Positions 34,852-43,214 of a stretch of DNA of 64,000 bases are shown here, in pieces (the first letter of the stretch is position 1; each line of letters begins with the position of its first letter). Below the pieces are notes generated by a model, which was given only the letters and a program-made list of their open reading frames with translations, had not been told where the DNA came from and ran no database searches. Made by a program: the position numbers and the translations under genes. Source of the stretch: an uncultured Verrucomicrobia subdivision 3 bacterium (GTDB lineage: Bacteria; Verrucomicrobiota; Verrucomicrobiae; Limisphaerales; UBA11358); NCBI GenBank assembly GCA_903921455.1, contig CAIXPZ010000234.1, forward strand, positions 108,765 through 172,764, given 5' to 3'.

Positions 34852-36257
34852 TGCGATTCCGCCTCCGTCCGCAGCAGGTCCAGGCCGAAACTCCAAGTGG
34901 TTTTGTCGCCATGCGTGTTGTAGGTGAGTTGCTTGCTGCTGTCCGGCGCGGGATTGAATACCGGCTGGTCATGCGCCTTCACCTTCCGTAGCGCTTCGCT
35001 GAAATCAATGATCTGCGTGATGTCGCCGGAGGCCACTTGCCCGCCCAAGGTTATATTCTGTCCGTTCGCAAAACTGAAACGCTGCAACGCGATGCCCGGC
35101 GGCAGTTGTTCCGCCACCAGTTGCCAGCAGTCCAGCGCCGCGTATTTCAACTGTTGCCGCTCTTGCAATACGCCGAGTCGCGCCTTGAGCTGCATTGAGT
35201 TGGTGTAGTCGTTGCTGATTCTGGCCACATCGCCCTCTACCTTGCTGGTTTGAATGCCCAGAATTCCGGCGGCGCTGAAATAAATCGCCAGAAAAACCGC
35301 ATACGCCAGGCCCGCATAAACCAAGCCGCGCAACCACAGCCGGTCCACGAACTGCTGGTGATACTGCGCCGTGAATTCCGCCGGCAACAAATTGGATTTC
35401 TCCGAGGCCGCCGCGCGTTTGGCCGTGCCCGCAGCAAGTTCGGCGGGAGCCGGCGGCGCGGCAACCTGCACCGGCTCGTTCACAGCCGCGCGCAAAACAT
35501 GCTCCCATTCCGTCGCGTTCACCGGATCGGCGACCAGATGCCATTTGGGTGACGCGGTGAGCCAGCCTTCGAGTTCGCCCGACCACGCAAGGTGCGCGAT
35601 CTGTTCCTTTAATTCCTTTGCGCGGTCGCCGGCGGGCGGGAGGGTGACAAAACTTAAGTTCCGCAGCACGCCGCCGAACCACCAGGCCACGAGTGCCGCG
35701 TTTTGTCCGCCCAGTGACAGTGGAAACAGCCACGCGCCATCGTCCGTCGGCGTGATGGCCGCCAGCTGGTCCAGCATCGGCGTTTCCAGCCGGTCGGCGA
35801 GAAAACCTTCTTTCTCCAGCCGGCCCAGAAATTCCTCCACCACCTTGCGCTCGGCGATGACCACGACGACCGTCTGCAAGCTTTCCGGCGCATTGTCGCC
35901 CTTGGCTGGCGCGGTGTGGGTGCCGATGACGTGCATCGTCCACACGATTTGCGTGACCGGAAGGGGCGAAAACTTTTCCAACTGCAACTCCACCATCGCC
36001 AGCGTTTCCTCGAAATTGCTGGCCGGCAGCTCGACGATGCGCAGAAAAACATTTTCCGCCAGCAGCCAGGCGATATTCAGCTTCGGCTGCCAGAGCGAAG
36101 ACCATTGTTTGGCGATGCCCTTGGACGGCAGTTTTTCCGTGTGCGGCACGCGTTGCTCGCGGTTGAGCACGAAGCCGCCGCCCTTCGCGTCGAAGTGCCA
36201 GACGCGTTTCGCGTCGGGGGCGACGTGCAGGATGTTGCAGGAGTTCCAGCGGGCCAT
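34848..36257 (-). CDS. PilM/GspL-like cytoplasmic domain joined to a PilN-like membrane domain
   Basis: The 469-residue protein has an actin-like N-terminal half (start MARWNSCNILHV; WLLAENVFLRIVELPASNFEE; FSPLPVTQIVWTMHVIG), one membrane helix near 309-332 (LVYAGLAYAVFLAIYFSAAGI) and a periplasmic part with coiled coil and ferredoxin-like fold (LVAEQLPPGIALQRFSF, ending at about 465). In type IV pilus systems PilM and PilN are separate proteins; here they are one chain, as in GspL. It is between gspE and the PilO-like gene with a 9-base gap to gspE. It likely couples the ATPase to the periplasmic platform. Confidence 0.8.
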   Translation of the reverse strand: MARWNSCNILHVAPDAKRVWHFDAKGGGFVLNREQRVPHTEKLPSKGIAKQWSSLWQPKLNIAWLLAENVFLRIVELPASNFEETLAMVELQLEKFSPLPVTQIVWTMHVIGTHTAPAKGDNAPESLQTVVVVIAERKVVEEFLGRLEKEGFLADRLETPMLDQLAAITPTDDGAWLFPLSLGGQNAALVAWWFGGVLRNLSFVTLPPAGDRAKELKEQIAHLAWSGELEGWLTASPKWHLVADPVNATEWEHVLRAAVNEPVQVAAPPAPAELAAGTAKRAAASEKSNLLPAEFTAQYHQQFVDRLWLRGLVYAGLAYAVFLAIYFSAAGILGIQTSKVEGDVARISNDYTNSMQLKARLGVLQERQQLKYAALDCWQLVAEQLPPGIALQRFSFANGQNITLGGQVASGDITQIIDFSEALRKVKAHDQPVFNPAPDSSKQLTYNTHGDKTTWSFGLDLLRTEAESQ

Positions 36258-36266
36258 GAAATCAGG

Positions 36267-38021
36267 TCAGGTTCGGGCGATAAATTGCGTCTTGTCCTCG
36301 CCGCCGCTCAAGGCGTCCATGTGTTCTTCCATCTGCGTGACGCGCAGGACTTCCTCGATGGTGGTGGTGCCCTCTTTCACTTTTTTCCAGCCGTCGGTGC
36401 GCAGCGTGCGCATGCCCGCCTCAATGGCGCGCTGGGCGATGGTTGTGGCCGGGGCGCGATTCATGATGAGCGGCCGCAGCGCCTCGGTGACGATGAGCAG
36501 CTCGTAAATACCTTTGCGGCCTTGGTAGCCCTGCTGCCGGCAATTTTCACACCCTGCGCCGTGCCAGAATTTCGCCGTGCCGATATCCGCCTCGGGGAAA
36601 CCGATCTTGCGCAGGTAATCGTGATCCACGTTCTGCTCCGTCTTGCACTGCGGACAAATCGTGCGGACGAGCCGTTGTGCCTGCACCGCCTCGACGGATG
36701 AGGCGATCAAGAAGGGCTCGATGCCCATGTCGGTCAACCGCGTGAAAGCGCTGGGCGCGTCATTCGTGTGCAGGGTGGAGAAAACCAGGTGACCCGTCAG
36801 CGAAGCGCGGATGGCGATGTCCGCCGTCTCGCTATCACGGATTTCGCCGACCATCACCACGTTCGGGTCTTGGCGCAAAATATGGCGCAGCCCCATCGCA
36901 AACGTCAGCCCGATGTCCGAGCGCACGGCAATCTGGTTGATGCCTTTGAGTTCGTATTCGACCGGTTCCTCAATCGTGATGATGCGCTTGTGAACGGAGT
37001 TGATCGCGGAAAGGAATGCGTAGAGCGACGTGGATTTGCCGGAGCCGGTCGGGCCGGTGACGAGAAAAATCCCGTGCGGTTTGACGATGATTTCGCGGAT
37101 GGCGTCTTCTTCGAGCTTGGAAAACCCCAGTTTATCCAGGCTTAAGAAGATTTTTCCGCGCGTCAGCAAGCGCAGCGAAACCGATTCGCCATAAACCGTC
37201 GGCACGGTGGAAACACGGATGTCGATTTCCTCGCCCTTGATGCGGACGTTGATGCGTCCGTCCTGCGGCAGGCGTTTTTCGGAGATGTTCATGCCGCTCA
37301 TCACCTTGATGCGCGAGATGATGGCGGATTGAAAGCGCTTCAGCGTCGGCGGCAGCGGAATCTGGTGCAGGATGCCGTCCACGCGGTTGCGGATGCGTAA
37401 TTCGTCCTCCTGCGGCTCGAAATGGATGTCCGTCGCGCGATCCTTGAACGCCTCCCAGATGATCTGGTTGACGAACTTGATGACGCTGGCTTCCTGGTCG
37501 CCTTCGGTGATTTCCTTGTCGTAGGCGAGTTCGAGCTCCATCGGTTCGCCTTCGCCCATCTCATCAAGCGTCTCGGCGCCGACGCCGTAATATTTTTTCA
37601 GCGCCTTCTCGACTTCACTGCGCGTCGCCAGCGCAAAACTCACCGGCATTTTCACATCGAACCGGACGGCATTCATCATCGCCGCGTCAAACGGATCGCT
37701 GGCGGCGACCTGCAACACCCCGTTGTTAATGGCGACCGGCAGCACGAAATATTGGAACGCGATCTTGGTGGAAAGTTTGCCGCGCACCTCGTTCTCGATC
37801 GTGAGCTTAGGCAGTTCGAGATATGGCCACCCGAGCGCCATCGCGAGTTTCTGGATGAAAATCTCCTCGGCCACGCCGCGTTCGCGCGCGATAAACGTCA
37901 GCAATGGCTCGGTGGAACCGCCGTCCACCGCCGCGCGCCACGCTTTGCGCCAATCGTCGAACTGCGCCGGTGACGCTTCCGCGACCGTCGCAACGAGATT
38001 TCTGACTGGGCTAAAGGCCAT
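36267..38021 (-). CDS. gspE: GspE/PilB family secretion ATPase
   Basis: The 584-residue protein has an MshEN-type N-terminal domain (to about residue 150), then the AAA+ core: Walker A GPTGSGKST (about 323-331), the Asp box TIEEPVEYELKGINQI, Walker B-like RQDPNVVMVGEIRDSET, His box LVFSTLHTNDA, and the zinc-binding set CPQC...CENC (about 455-497) typical of GspE/PilB and absent from PilT. It powers pseudopilus or pilus extension. It is the first gene of a four-gene operon with gspL, gspM and gspD-like genes. No GspF/PilC platform gene is present in this window. Confidence 0.93.
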   Translation of the reverse strand: MAFSPVRNLVATVAEASPAQFDDWRKAWRAAVDGGSTEPLLTFIARERGVAEEIFIQKLAMALGWPYLELPKLTIENEVRGKLSTKIAFQYFVLPVAINNGVLQVAASDPFDAAMMNAVRFDVKMPVSFALATRSEVEKALKKYYGVGAETLDEMGEGEPMELELAYDKEITEGDQEASVIKFVNQIIWEAFKDRATDIHFEPQEDELRIRNRVDGILHQIPLPPTLKRFQSAIISRIKVMSGMNISEKRLPQDGRINVRIKGEEIDIRVSTVPTVYGESVSLRLLTRGKIFLSLDKLGFSKLEEDAIREIIVKPHGIFLVTGPTGSGKSTSLYAFLSAINSVHKRIITIEEPVEYELKGINQIAVRSDIGLTFAMGLRHILRQDPNVVMVGEIRDSETADIAIRASLTGHLVFSTLHTNDAPSAFTRLTDMGIEPFLIASSVEAVQAQRLVRTICPQCKTEQNVDHDYLRKIGFPEADIGTAKFWHGAGCENCRQQGYQGRKGIYELLIVTEALRPLIMNRAPATTIAQRAIEAGMRTLRTDGWKKVKEGTTTIEEVLRVTQMEEHMDALSGGEDKTQFIART

Positions 38022-38025
38022 TTAG

Positions 38026-38038
38026 GTTCAAATTGAAC
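38026..38038. promoter_or_regulatory. 13-bp palindrome next to the gspE start, possible operator
   Basis: GTTCAAATTGAAC is a 6-bp inverted repeat around one central base and lies 5-17 bases upstream of the gspE ATG in the divergent gspE-purU interval. A second inverted repeat, TCAAAGCG...CGCTTTGA (38084-38108), lies towards purU. Both could be binding sites or chance. Confidence 0.35.
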
Positions 38039-38159
38039 AATCCGAGCCGCGAAAAGTTGCAGATTTTCTCAAGCTTTACAAACTCAAAGCGCGGGCCACC
38101 CGCTTTGAAATCCGGCAAAATCCTTTAATTTTCGTGGGTTTAGGTTTATTCGTGTTCGC

Positions 38160-38993
38160 ATGAAACAGTTCGCCACCATCACCGTCATTGGCCGTGATAA
38201 GACCGGGGTCATTGCCCGGGTCACCAATTTTCTCTTTGAGCAGCATGCCAATATCGAGGCACTGGAGGAACAGGTGACGCGCGGCCAGTTCAGCATGACG
38301 CTGCAGGCTTCGTGGAAACGCGGCGCTTTGCAGGTGGATTCGCTGCGTGCCGGTCTCGCGATGCTGGCGGTTTCGCTGGGCATGGAAATCAAGTTTCGCC
38401 TGACGGATCCGAAGCAGCGTCAGCGTTTCGCCATCATGGTGACCAAAGAGACGCATTGTTTCGATGCGCTATTGGCCGCAAAGCTGCCCGCCGAACCCGC
38501 GCTGGTGATTGGCAATTACCACGATTTCGGGGCGCGCGCCAAGAAACACAAGCTGCCGTTCGCGCACCTTGACTGGCACGACCGGGTCAAGTCCGAAAAT
38601 ACCGCGCTAAAACTTTTGGAGGCGCACGCGATTGATTTCATCGTGCTGGCGCGGTTCATGAAAATCCTTTCGCCGAACTTCGTCTGGCGTCATAAGAACA
38701 AGAACATCAACATTCATCCCTCGCTGCTGCCTAGCTTTCCCGGGCCGCAGGCATACCGGCAGGCCTACGAGGGCGGCGTGAAAATCGCCGGCGTCACCGC
38801 GCACTTCGTCTCGATGCGGCTGGACGAGGGTCCGATCATCGCGCAAGGCTCGTTTGCCATCACGCCCGGCATGGAATTGAAAGCTATCGTTGCCGCCGGC
38901 CAGAAGGCGGAGGCCAAGGTGCTGGTCAAAGCCGTGAAACTTTATCTCGGCAAACGGTTGGACGTTTATTGGGGCGTCGTGCGCGAGGTTTAA
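38160..38993 (+). CDS. purU: Formyltetrahydrofolate deformylase
   Basis: PurU hydrolyses 10-formyltetrahydrofolate to formate and tetrahydrofolate, balancing one-carbon pools and supplying formate for PurT. The 277-residue protein has an N-terminal ACT domain (ATITVIGRDKTGVIARVTNFL, about 5-80) and a C-terminal formyltransferase-fold domain (from about 88). Key active-site residues are visible: Asn and His in NINIHPSLLPSF and the Asp in SMRLDEGPIIAQG. The ACT-transferase order and length distinguish it from PurN. It is divergent from gspE with a 138-base interval. Confidence 0.93.
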   Translation: MKQFATITVIGRDKTGVIARVTNFLFEQHANIEALEEQVTRGQFSMTLQASWKRGALQVDSLRAGLAMLAVSLGMEIKFRLTDPKQRQRFAIMVTKETHCFDALLAAKLPAEPALVIGNYHDFGARAKKHKLPFAHLDWHDRVKSENTALKLLEAHAIDFIVLARFMKILSPNFVWRHKNKNINIHPSLLPSFPGPQAYRQAYEGGVKIAGVTAHFVSMRLDEGPIIAQGSFAITPGMELKAIVAAGQKAEAKVLVKAVKLYLGKRLDVYWGVVREV

Positions 38994-39021
38994 TTTCGCC
39001 GGCCGCCATGTTTCGGCGGAT

Positions 39022-39049
39022 TTGCCTTGCTCCCGCGAAGCTGTATAAT
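39022..39049 (+). promoter_or_regulatory. Strong sigma70-like promoter directly before mqnE
   Basis: TTGCCT (39022-39027), a 16-base spacer and a perfect TATAAT (39044-39049) precede mqnE. The -10 box ends 7 bases before the ATG at 39057, so transcription should start at or within a base of the ATG and give a leaderless message. Confidence 0.6.
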
Positions 39050-39056
39050 GGGCATA

Positions 39057-40226
39057 ATGAATTCTTTCATCCAGCGCAGCGAACTGCGTGACATTTACGA
39101 CAAAGTCGTCGCCAATGAGCGCATTTCCGAGGCCGAAGCGTTGCGGCTGTTTGAATCGAAAGACCTGAACGCCCTCGGGGCGATTGCGGATTTCGTGCGG
39201 CAGCGCCAGGTTGGCGATCGCGCCAGCTTCATCGTCAACCGTTACATTAACTACTCGAACTATTGCATCCTCTCGTGCCAGTTCTGCTCTTTTGCGCGCA
39301 AGAAGCGCGATGCGGATGGTTTTGAGTTAACCGTGCCGCAAATCGTCGAAAAGGCGCGCGAGGCGCTCAAGCTGGGCATCACGGAGCTGCACATTGTCGG
39401 CGGGCTGCACCCCTCGCTGCCCTTCAGCTATTACACCGACATGCTGCAGGCCCTCAAGGCGCTGGATGCGCGGTTGCAATTGAAATGTTTCACCGCCATT
39501 GAAATCCTCCATCTGGCCTGGCTCGCCAAAAAATCTGTTGTGGAGACGTTGACCGGACTGAAAGCCGCCGGGCTCGATTCGCTCACCGGCGGCGGCGCGG
39601 AAATTTTCCGCAAGGAAGTCCGCTCGCAAATCGCCAAGGGCAAGGAATCCGCGGAGGAATACCTCGACGTCCACCGCCAATGGCACCAGCTGGGCGGCCG
39701 CAGCACCTGCACGATGCTTTACGGCCACGTTGAGAGCCTCGCTGATCGGGTGGATCATCTGCGCCGGCTCCGCGCGTTGCAGGACGAAACGCATGGCTTC
39801 ACCGCGCTGATTCCGTTGGCCTATCAACCGGAGAACAATGACATCCCGGTTAAAAGTCCGCCGACCGGTTTTGATTCTTTGCGCACCATCGCCGTCAGCC
39901 GCATCTACCTCGATAATTTTCCGCACCTCACCGCGTATTGGGTCGGCCTCGGCATGAAACTCGCGCAGGTGGCCTTGAGCTACGGCGCCGACGACATCCA
40001 CGGCACCATCATCGAGGAGCACATCTTTCACATGGCGGGCGCGACCTCGCCGCAATTGCAGACCGAGAGCGACATGATCAAGGCCATTCGCGAAACCGGC
40101 CTGACGCCGGTGCAGCGGAATACCTTCTACGAGCCGATCAAGATTCTGGAAAATGCGCCCGTAGCCGAACCGGCGGAGAACTCCGCGCACTCGAAAGTCT
40201 TGGAGGACAATCTGGCGACGGCTTGA
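39057..40226 (+). CDS. mqnE: Aminodeoxyfutalosine synthase (radical SAM)
   Basis: MqnE joins 3-(1-carboxyvinyloxy)benzoate to SAM to make aminodeoxyfutalosine in the futalosine route to menaquinone. The 389-residue protein has the radical SAM cluster motif CxxxCxxC as CILSCQFCSF (about 71-80) within NRYINYSNYCILSC, then ELHIVGGLHPSLPFSYYTDM, CFTAIEILHLAWL, GLDSLTGGGAEIF and MLYGHVES, which follow MqnE rather than MqnC. The C-terminal 20 residues are an unconserved tail. The ATG at 39057 (MNSFIQRSEL) is favoured because a strong promoter ends just before it; 39048 is the alternative. No other mqn gene is in the window. Confidence 0.93.
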   Translation: MNSFIQRSELRDIYDKVVANERISEAEALRLFESKDLNALGAIADFVRQRQVGDRASFIVNRYINYSNYCILSCQFCSFARKKRDADGFELTVPQIVEKAREALKLGITELHIVGGLHPSLPFSYYTDMLQALKALDARLQLKCFTAIEILHLAWLAKKSVVETLTGLKAAGLDSLTGGGAEIFRKEVRSQIAKGKESAEEYLDVHRQWHQLGGRSTCTMLYGHVESLADRVDHLRRLRALQDETHGFTALIPLAYQPENNDIPVKSPPTGFDSLRTIAVSRIYLDNFPHLTAYWVGLGMKLAQVALSYGADDIHGTIIEEHIFHMAGATSPQLQTESDMIKAIRETGLTPVQRNTFYEPIKILENAPVAEPAENSAHSKVLEDNLATA

Positions 40227-40288
40227 TTAAAACCGGCCGTATACCGTGGCTTCTGCCATTGCGTCGGGTGGCTTTGCGGCTTAATTTC

Positions 40289-42013
40289 ATGCGCGTGTCC
40301 GGCTTTGCCGATCAATTAAAATCCTCGCCGCTGCTTTTGTTGTTGCGGACGAATGCCGTTCACAGTTGGCGGCGGCTGCTGGATGTGCGCAAACAATCGC
40401 GGTTGCTCACCGGCATCATCAGCGCGTTCGTGGTCGGCTACCTCGTCCTGGCGTTTGAGTTGTTTTATCACGGTCTGCAGTTCATCGCCAAGTTTCCCGG
40501 CCTCGGCGCGGTGCTGACTGAGCGCCTGCTCTACACCCTGTTCGCCTTCCTGTTCGCGCTCCTGCTGTTAAGCAATCTGATCATCGCCTACACCAACCTG
40601 TTTCGGAATCGTGAGACGGCTTTTTTGCTGACCCTGCCGGTTTCCAGCCAGACGATCTTCAACTGGAAATTCATCGAGTCCGGCATCCTGGCTTCGTGGG
40701 CATTTTTGTTTTTGATCGCGCCGCTGCTCGTCGCGTTCGGCTTGGTCCGTGATGTGCCCTGGCATTTTTATCCCCTGACGGTGCTGCTCATTGGCCTGTT
40801 CATTGTTTTGCCCGGCGTATTTGGCTCGGCGCTGGCTATCGCCATTGGGCGCCATCTGGATCGGAAAAGCTTCCAAGTCCTGCTGCTGGTAGTGGCGCTG
40901 GTGCTGCTGGCATTCGTCGCGTTCTGGTGGAAGACGAATCCCGTGGATGACGACCTGCTCGACAAGCGCACGCTGGAGGCGCTCGACCGGTTGCTGGCCA
41001 AAACGCGCTTCACGATGTTTCCGTTTCTGCCCAGCTACTGGCTCTCCGGTGCGGTGTTACAATGGGCTGAGGGCATCGCGAACAACGCCGTATTCTTTGC
41101 GGCCGTCCTGTTGAGTAACACGTTGTTTTTCGGCTGCATCGCGTTTACCCGTTTTGGAAATCTGTTTTACAACACGGCCTCGGCCGTGCAAAGCCGGGCG
41201 AATGGCGGATTCAAGTTTAGCTTGTCCCGCGCGACCGAACGGGGCTCCGCCACGCCCGGCTGGCTCGAAAGGTTTTTTGAAAAATTAACCTGGCTCAAGT
41301 CCGATACCCGCGCCATCGCCGTGAAAGACCTGCGCATGTTCTGGCGCGATACCACGCAATGGGGACAGTCCGTCATGTTCTTTGGCCTGCTGGGAGCCTA
41401 CATCATCAATCTCCGCAATTTCACGCACCAGCTCACCAGCCCGTTCTGGATCCATGCCGTCGCGTTTCTGAATTTGGGCGCGTGCGCTTTCAACCTCGCC
41501 TCCGTCACCACGCGCTTTGTGTTTCCGCAATTTTCGCTCGAGGGCCGGCGCATGTGGATCGTCGGTATGTCGCCGATGGGGCTGGCGCGCATCGTGATGA
41601 CGAAATACTGGCTCGCCAGTGTCGGCTCGCTCGCCGTCACCCTGGCGCTTGTCACCCTCTCGTGTTACTTGCTGAAAATGCCGTGGGATGACGTCGCCTT
41701 TTTTGGTGCGGTCGTCACCGTGATGACCTTTGCGCTCAACGGCCTCGCCGTCGGCCTCGGCATGCTGTATCCGAACCTCAAGGAAACCAACCCGAACAAG
41801 ATCGTTAGCGGCTTCGGCGGCACGCTGTGTTTTGTGTTGAGCTCGGTTTATATCATCGCTTCGCTCGCCTTGCTGGTCACGGGCGGCGGCGGATTTCACT
41901 CGCGCATCGGGCTGGCCTTCGTGTGCATCGTCGGGTTCGTTGCCCTGTCCTTTGTCATCGGCTGGCTGCCGATGAAATGGGGGCTGAAGCACCTCAAAAA
42001 CCTGGAGGTGTGA
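40289..42013 (+). CDS. ABC-2-like multi-pass permease without ATPase neighbour
   Basis: The 574-residue membrane protein has about ten to twelve helices: a group at about 45-240, a hydrophilic loop (about 290-390, with the KLTWLKSDTRAIAVKDLRMFWRD segment) and a second group at about 390-570. AYTNLFRNRETAFLLTLPVSS is similar to the coupling segment of ABC-2 export permeases. The ATG at 40289 (MRVSGFADQL) was chosen since the frame upstream overlaps mqnE. No ATPase gene is adjacent; the partner must be elsewhere. The stop abuts the convergent CoaB-type gene with no gap. Confidence 0.7.
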   Translation: MRVSGFADQLKSSPLLLLLRTNAVHSWRRLLDVRKQSRLLTGIISAFVVGYLVLAFELFYHGLQFIAKFPGLGAVLTERLLYTLFAFLFALLLLSNLIIAYTNLFRNRETAFLLTLPVSSQTIFNWKFIESGILASWAFLFLIAPLLVAFGLVRDVPWHFYPLTVLLIGLFIVLPGVFGSALAIAIGRHLDRKSFQVLLLVVALVLLAFVAFWWKTNPVDDDLLDKRTLEALDRLLAKTRFTMFPFLPSYWLSGAVLQWAEGIANNAVFFAAVLLSNTLFFGCIAFTRFGNLFYNTASAVQSRANGGFKFSLSRATERGSATPGWLERFFEKLTWLKSDTRAIAVKDLRMFWRDTTQWGQSVMFFGLLGAYIINLRNFTHQLTSPFWIHAVAFLNLGACAFNLASVTTRFVFPQFSLEGRRMWIVGMSPMGLARIVMTKYWLASVGSLAVTLALVTLSCYLLKMPWDDVAFFGAVVTVMTFALNGLAVGLGMLYPNLKETNPNKIVSGFGGTLCFVLSSVYIIASLALLVTGGGGFHSRIGLAFVCIVGFVALSFVIGWLPMKWGLKHLKNLEV

Positions 42014-42658
42014 TTAAAGCAGCTTTCCCAGTGCCGTGAATAATTTTGTCGCACTCGCCAAGTGTTGGTGGCCGTCTGCCGAAACCAGGTTGAATCCCCG
42101 GCCGTAAGCCGGCCCGTTGGCCACGCAGAAATCGGTCGCACAATCGGTCAGCTGCTTTTCCGCCGCCCGCAGGGCGTCGGTCCGCTTGCCGTCGGCCTCG
42201 AATTTCCAGCCGACAATTTTTGATTTTGGAAACCAACCGCGCAGTTCCGCGATGATTTTTGGCGTGGGCATCAGTTCGACGAGCAGTTGTCCTTGCCGGG
42301 TGGAAATTTTCTTCGCCGCCGGGAGCGCGGTGAATTCGCCGGGTTTCTTTTCCGCGAAGATCTGGCCGAAGGCGAAATCACTCACCGCCGCTGCATGAAA
42401 AACGGCCTCCACTTTTTTGCCGGAGAATGCCTTTAACTTCGCGCGCAAATCCGTCGTGGTGGAAAATGATTTCACTGATTGCGCCTTGCGTTCGCCCGCG
42501 TAGGTCGCTGATTCACCAATCAGCAGCGTGACGCGGTGGCCGCCCGCGGCGAGATAATTGGCGAGTTCCGTGCCGAGCCGGCCCGTGGAAAAATTCGTGA
42601 GCCGGCGCACGTCGTCCAGCGGCTCAAAGGTGGGCCCGGCGGTGACGATGCAGTTCAT
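42014..42658 (-). CDS. CoaB-type phosphopantothenate-cysteine ligase domain protein (stand-alone)
   Basis: The 214-residue protein matches only the C-terminal half of bifunctional CoaBC: the nucleotide-binding start IVTAGPTFEPLDDVRRLTNFSTG, then LLIGESATY, VEAVFHAAAVSDFAF, and MPTPKIIAELRGWFPKS with KIVGWKFEA. CoaB forms phosphopantothenoylcysteine with CTP in coenzyme A synthesis. The conserved Asn/Lys segment of CTP-type enzymes (usually K.KK..) is represented by LPAAKKIS. The CoaC decarboxylase half is absent here, so it is either encoded elsewhere or this is a paralogue with another role. Start at 42658. Confidence 0.8.
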   Translation of the reverse strand: MNCIVTAGPTFEPLDDVRRLTNFSTGRLGTELANYLAAGGHRVTLLIGESATYAGERKAQSVKSFSTTTDLRAKLKAFSGKKVEAVFHAAAVSDFAFGQIFAEKKPGEFTALPAAKKISTRQGQLLVELMPTPKIIAELRGWFPKSKIVGWKFEADGKRTDALRAAEKQLTDCATDFCVANGPAYGRGFNLVSADGHQHLASATKLFTALGKLL

Positions 42659-42740
42659 GCGTCAGCAAGATAGCGTTTACCAATCCCCGAAGCCAAACAA
42701 CTTCGCGAGTAGCTGGCGCTGCCGGCGCGTCCATCCGGGT

Positions 42741-43211
42741 TTAGCGGCTCACCCGCACCCGCAGCAGCAGTGTGGGGATGGCGAGACCGGTGCCGATGGC
42801 CCCCACCGTGAATGTCACGCGCAGGGCGAACTGGACGGCGGTGATGAGCGTTTCGGACGCGTCGGTGGTGCTGGTCGAGGTCAGCGCAAACATCGCTAGA
42901 ATGGCCTTGGCCGCAAAGCTGCCGGGCACCATCGGAATGCAGCCAACCACGTCGAGGGCGTTCTGGGAGATGTCCGCGCGCGCGCGCAGCACCTGCACGG
43001 CGGCCCCCACCGTCAGCGCCGCGGCGAAGGAGGCCGCCTCCAGATTCCAGCCCAGCCCCAGGCAATAAGTGCGCACCGCCAGCGCCAGCGCGCCGCTGGC
43101 CGCGCACCACGGCAGCGAGCGGAATCCGATGTTGAACAGCACGCCGAACCCGGCGGCGGCGACGGCGCCACAAACGGTCTGGTGCAGGAGAAAAGGAAAA
43201 TCAAAGTTCAT
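42741..43211 (-). CDS. Threonine/serine exporter, ThrE_2 (YjjB-like) half
   Basis: This 156-residue protein has four to five membrane helices and the ThrE_2 family pattern: GAVAAAGFGVLFN, PWCAASGALALAVRTYCL and NALDVVGCIPMVPGSFAAKAI, a PMVPG motif that is characteristic. Together with the next gene upstream (43215-44018, gap of 3 bases) it forms the two-part version of the ThrE exporter, as YjjP/YjjB do in E. coli. Predicted substrate: threonine, serine or succinate-like small acids. Confidence 0.85.
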   Translation of the reverse strand: MNFDFPFLLHQTVCGAVAAAGFGVLFNIGFRSLPWCAASGALALAVRTYCLGLGWNLEAASFAAALTVGAAVQVLRARADISQNALDVVGCIPMVPGSFAAKAILAMFALTSTSTTDASETLITAVQFALRVTFTVGAIGTGLAIPTLLLRVRVSR

Positions 43212-43214
43212 GAA

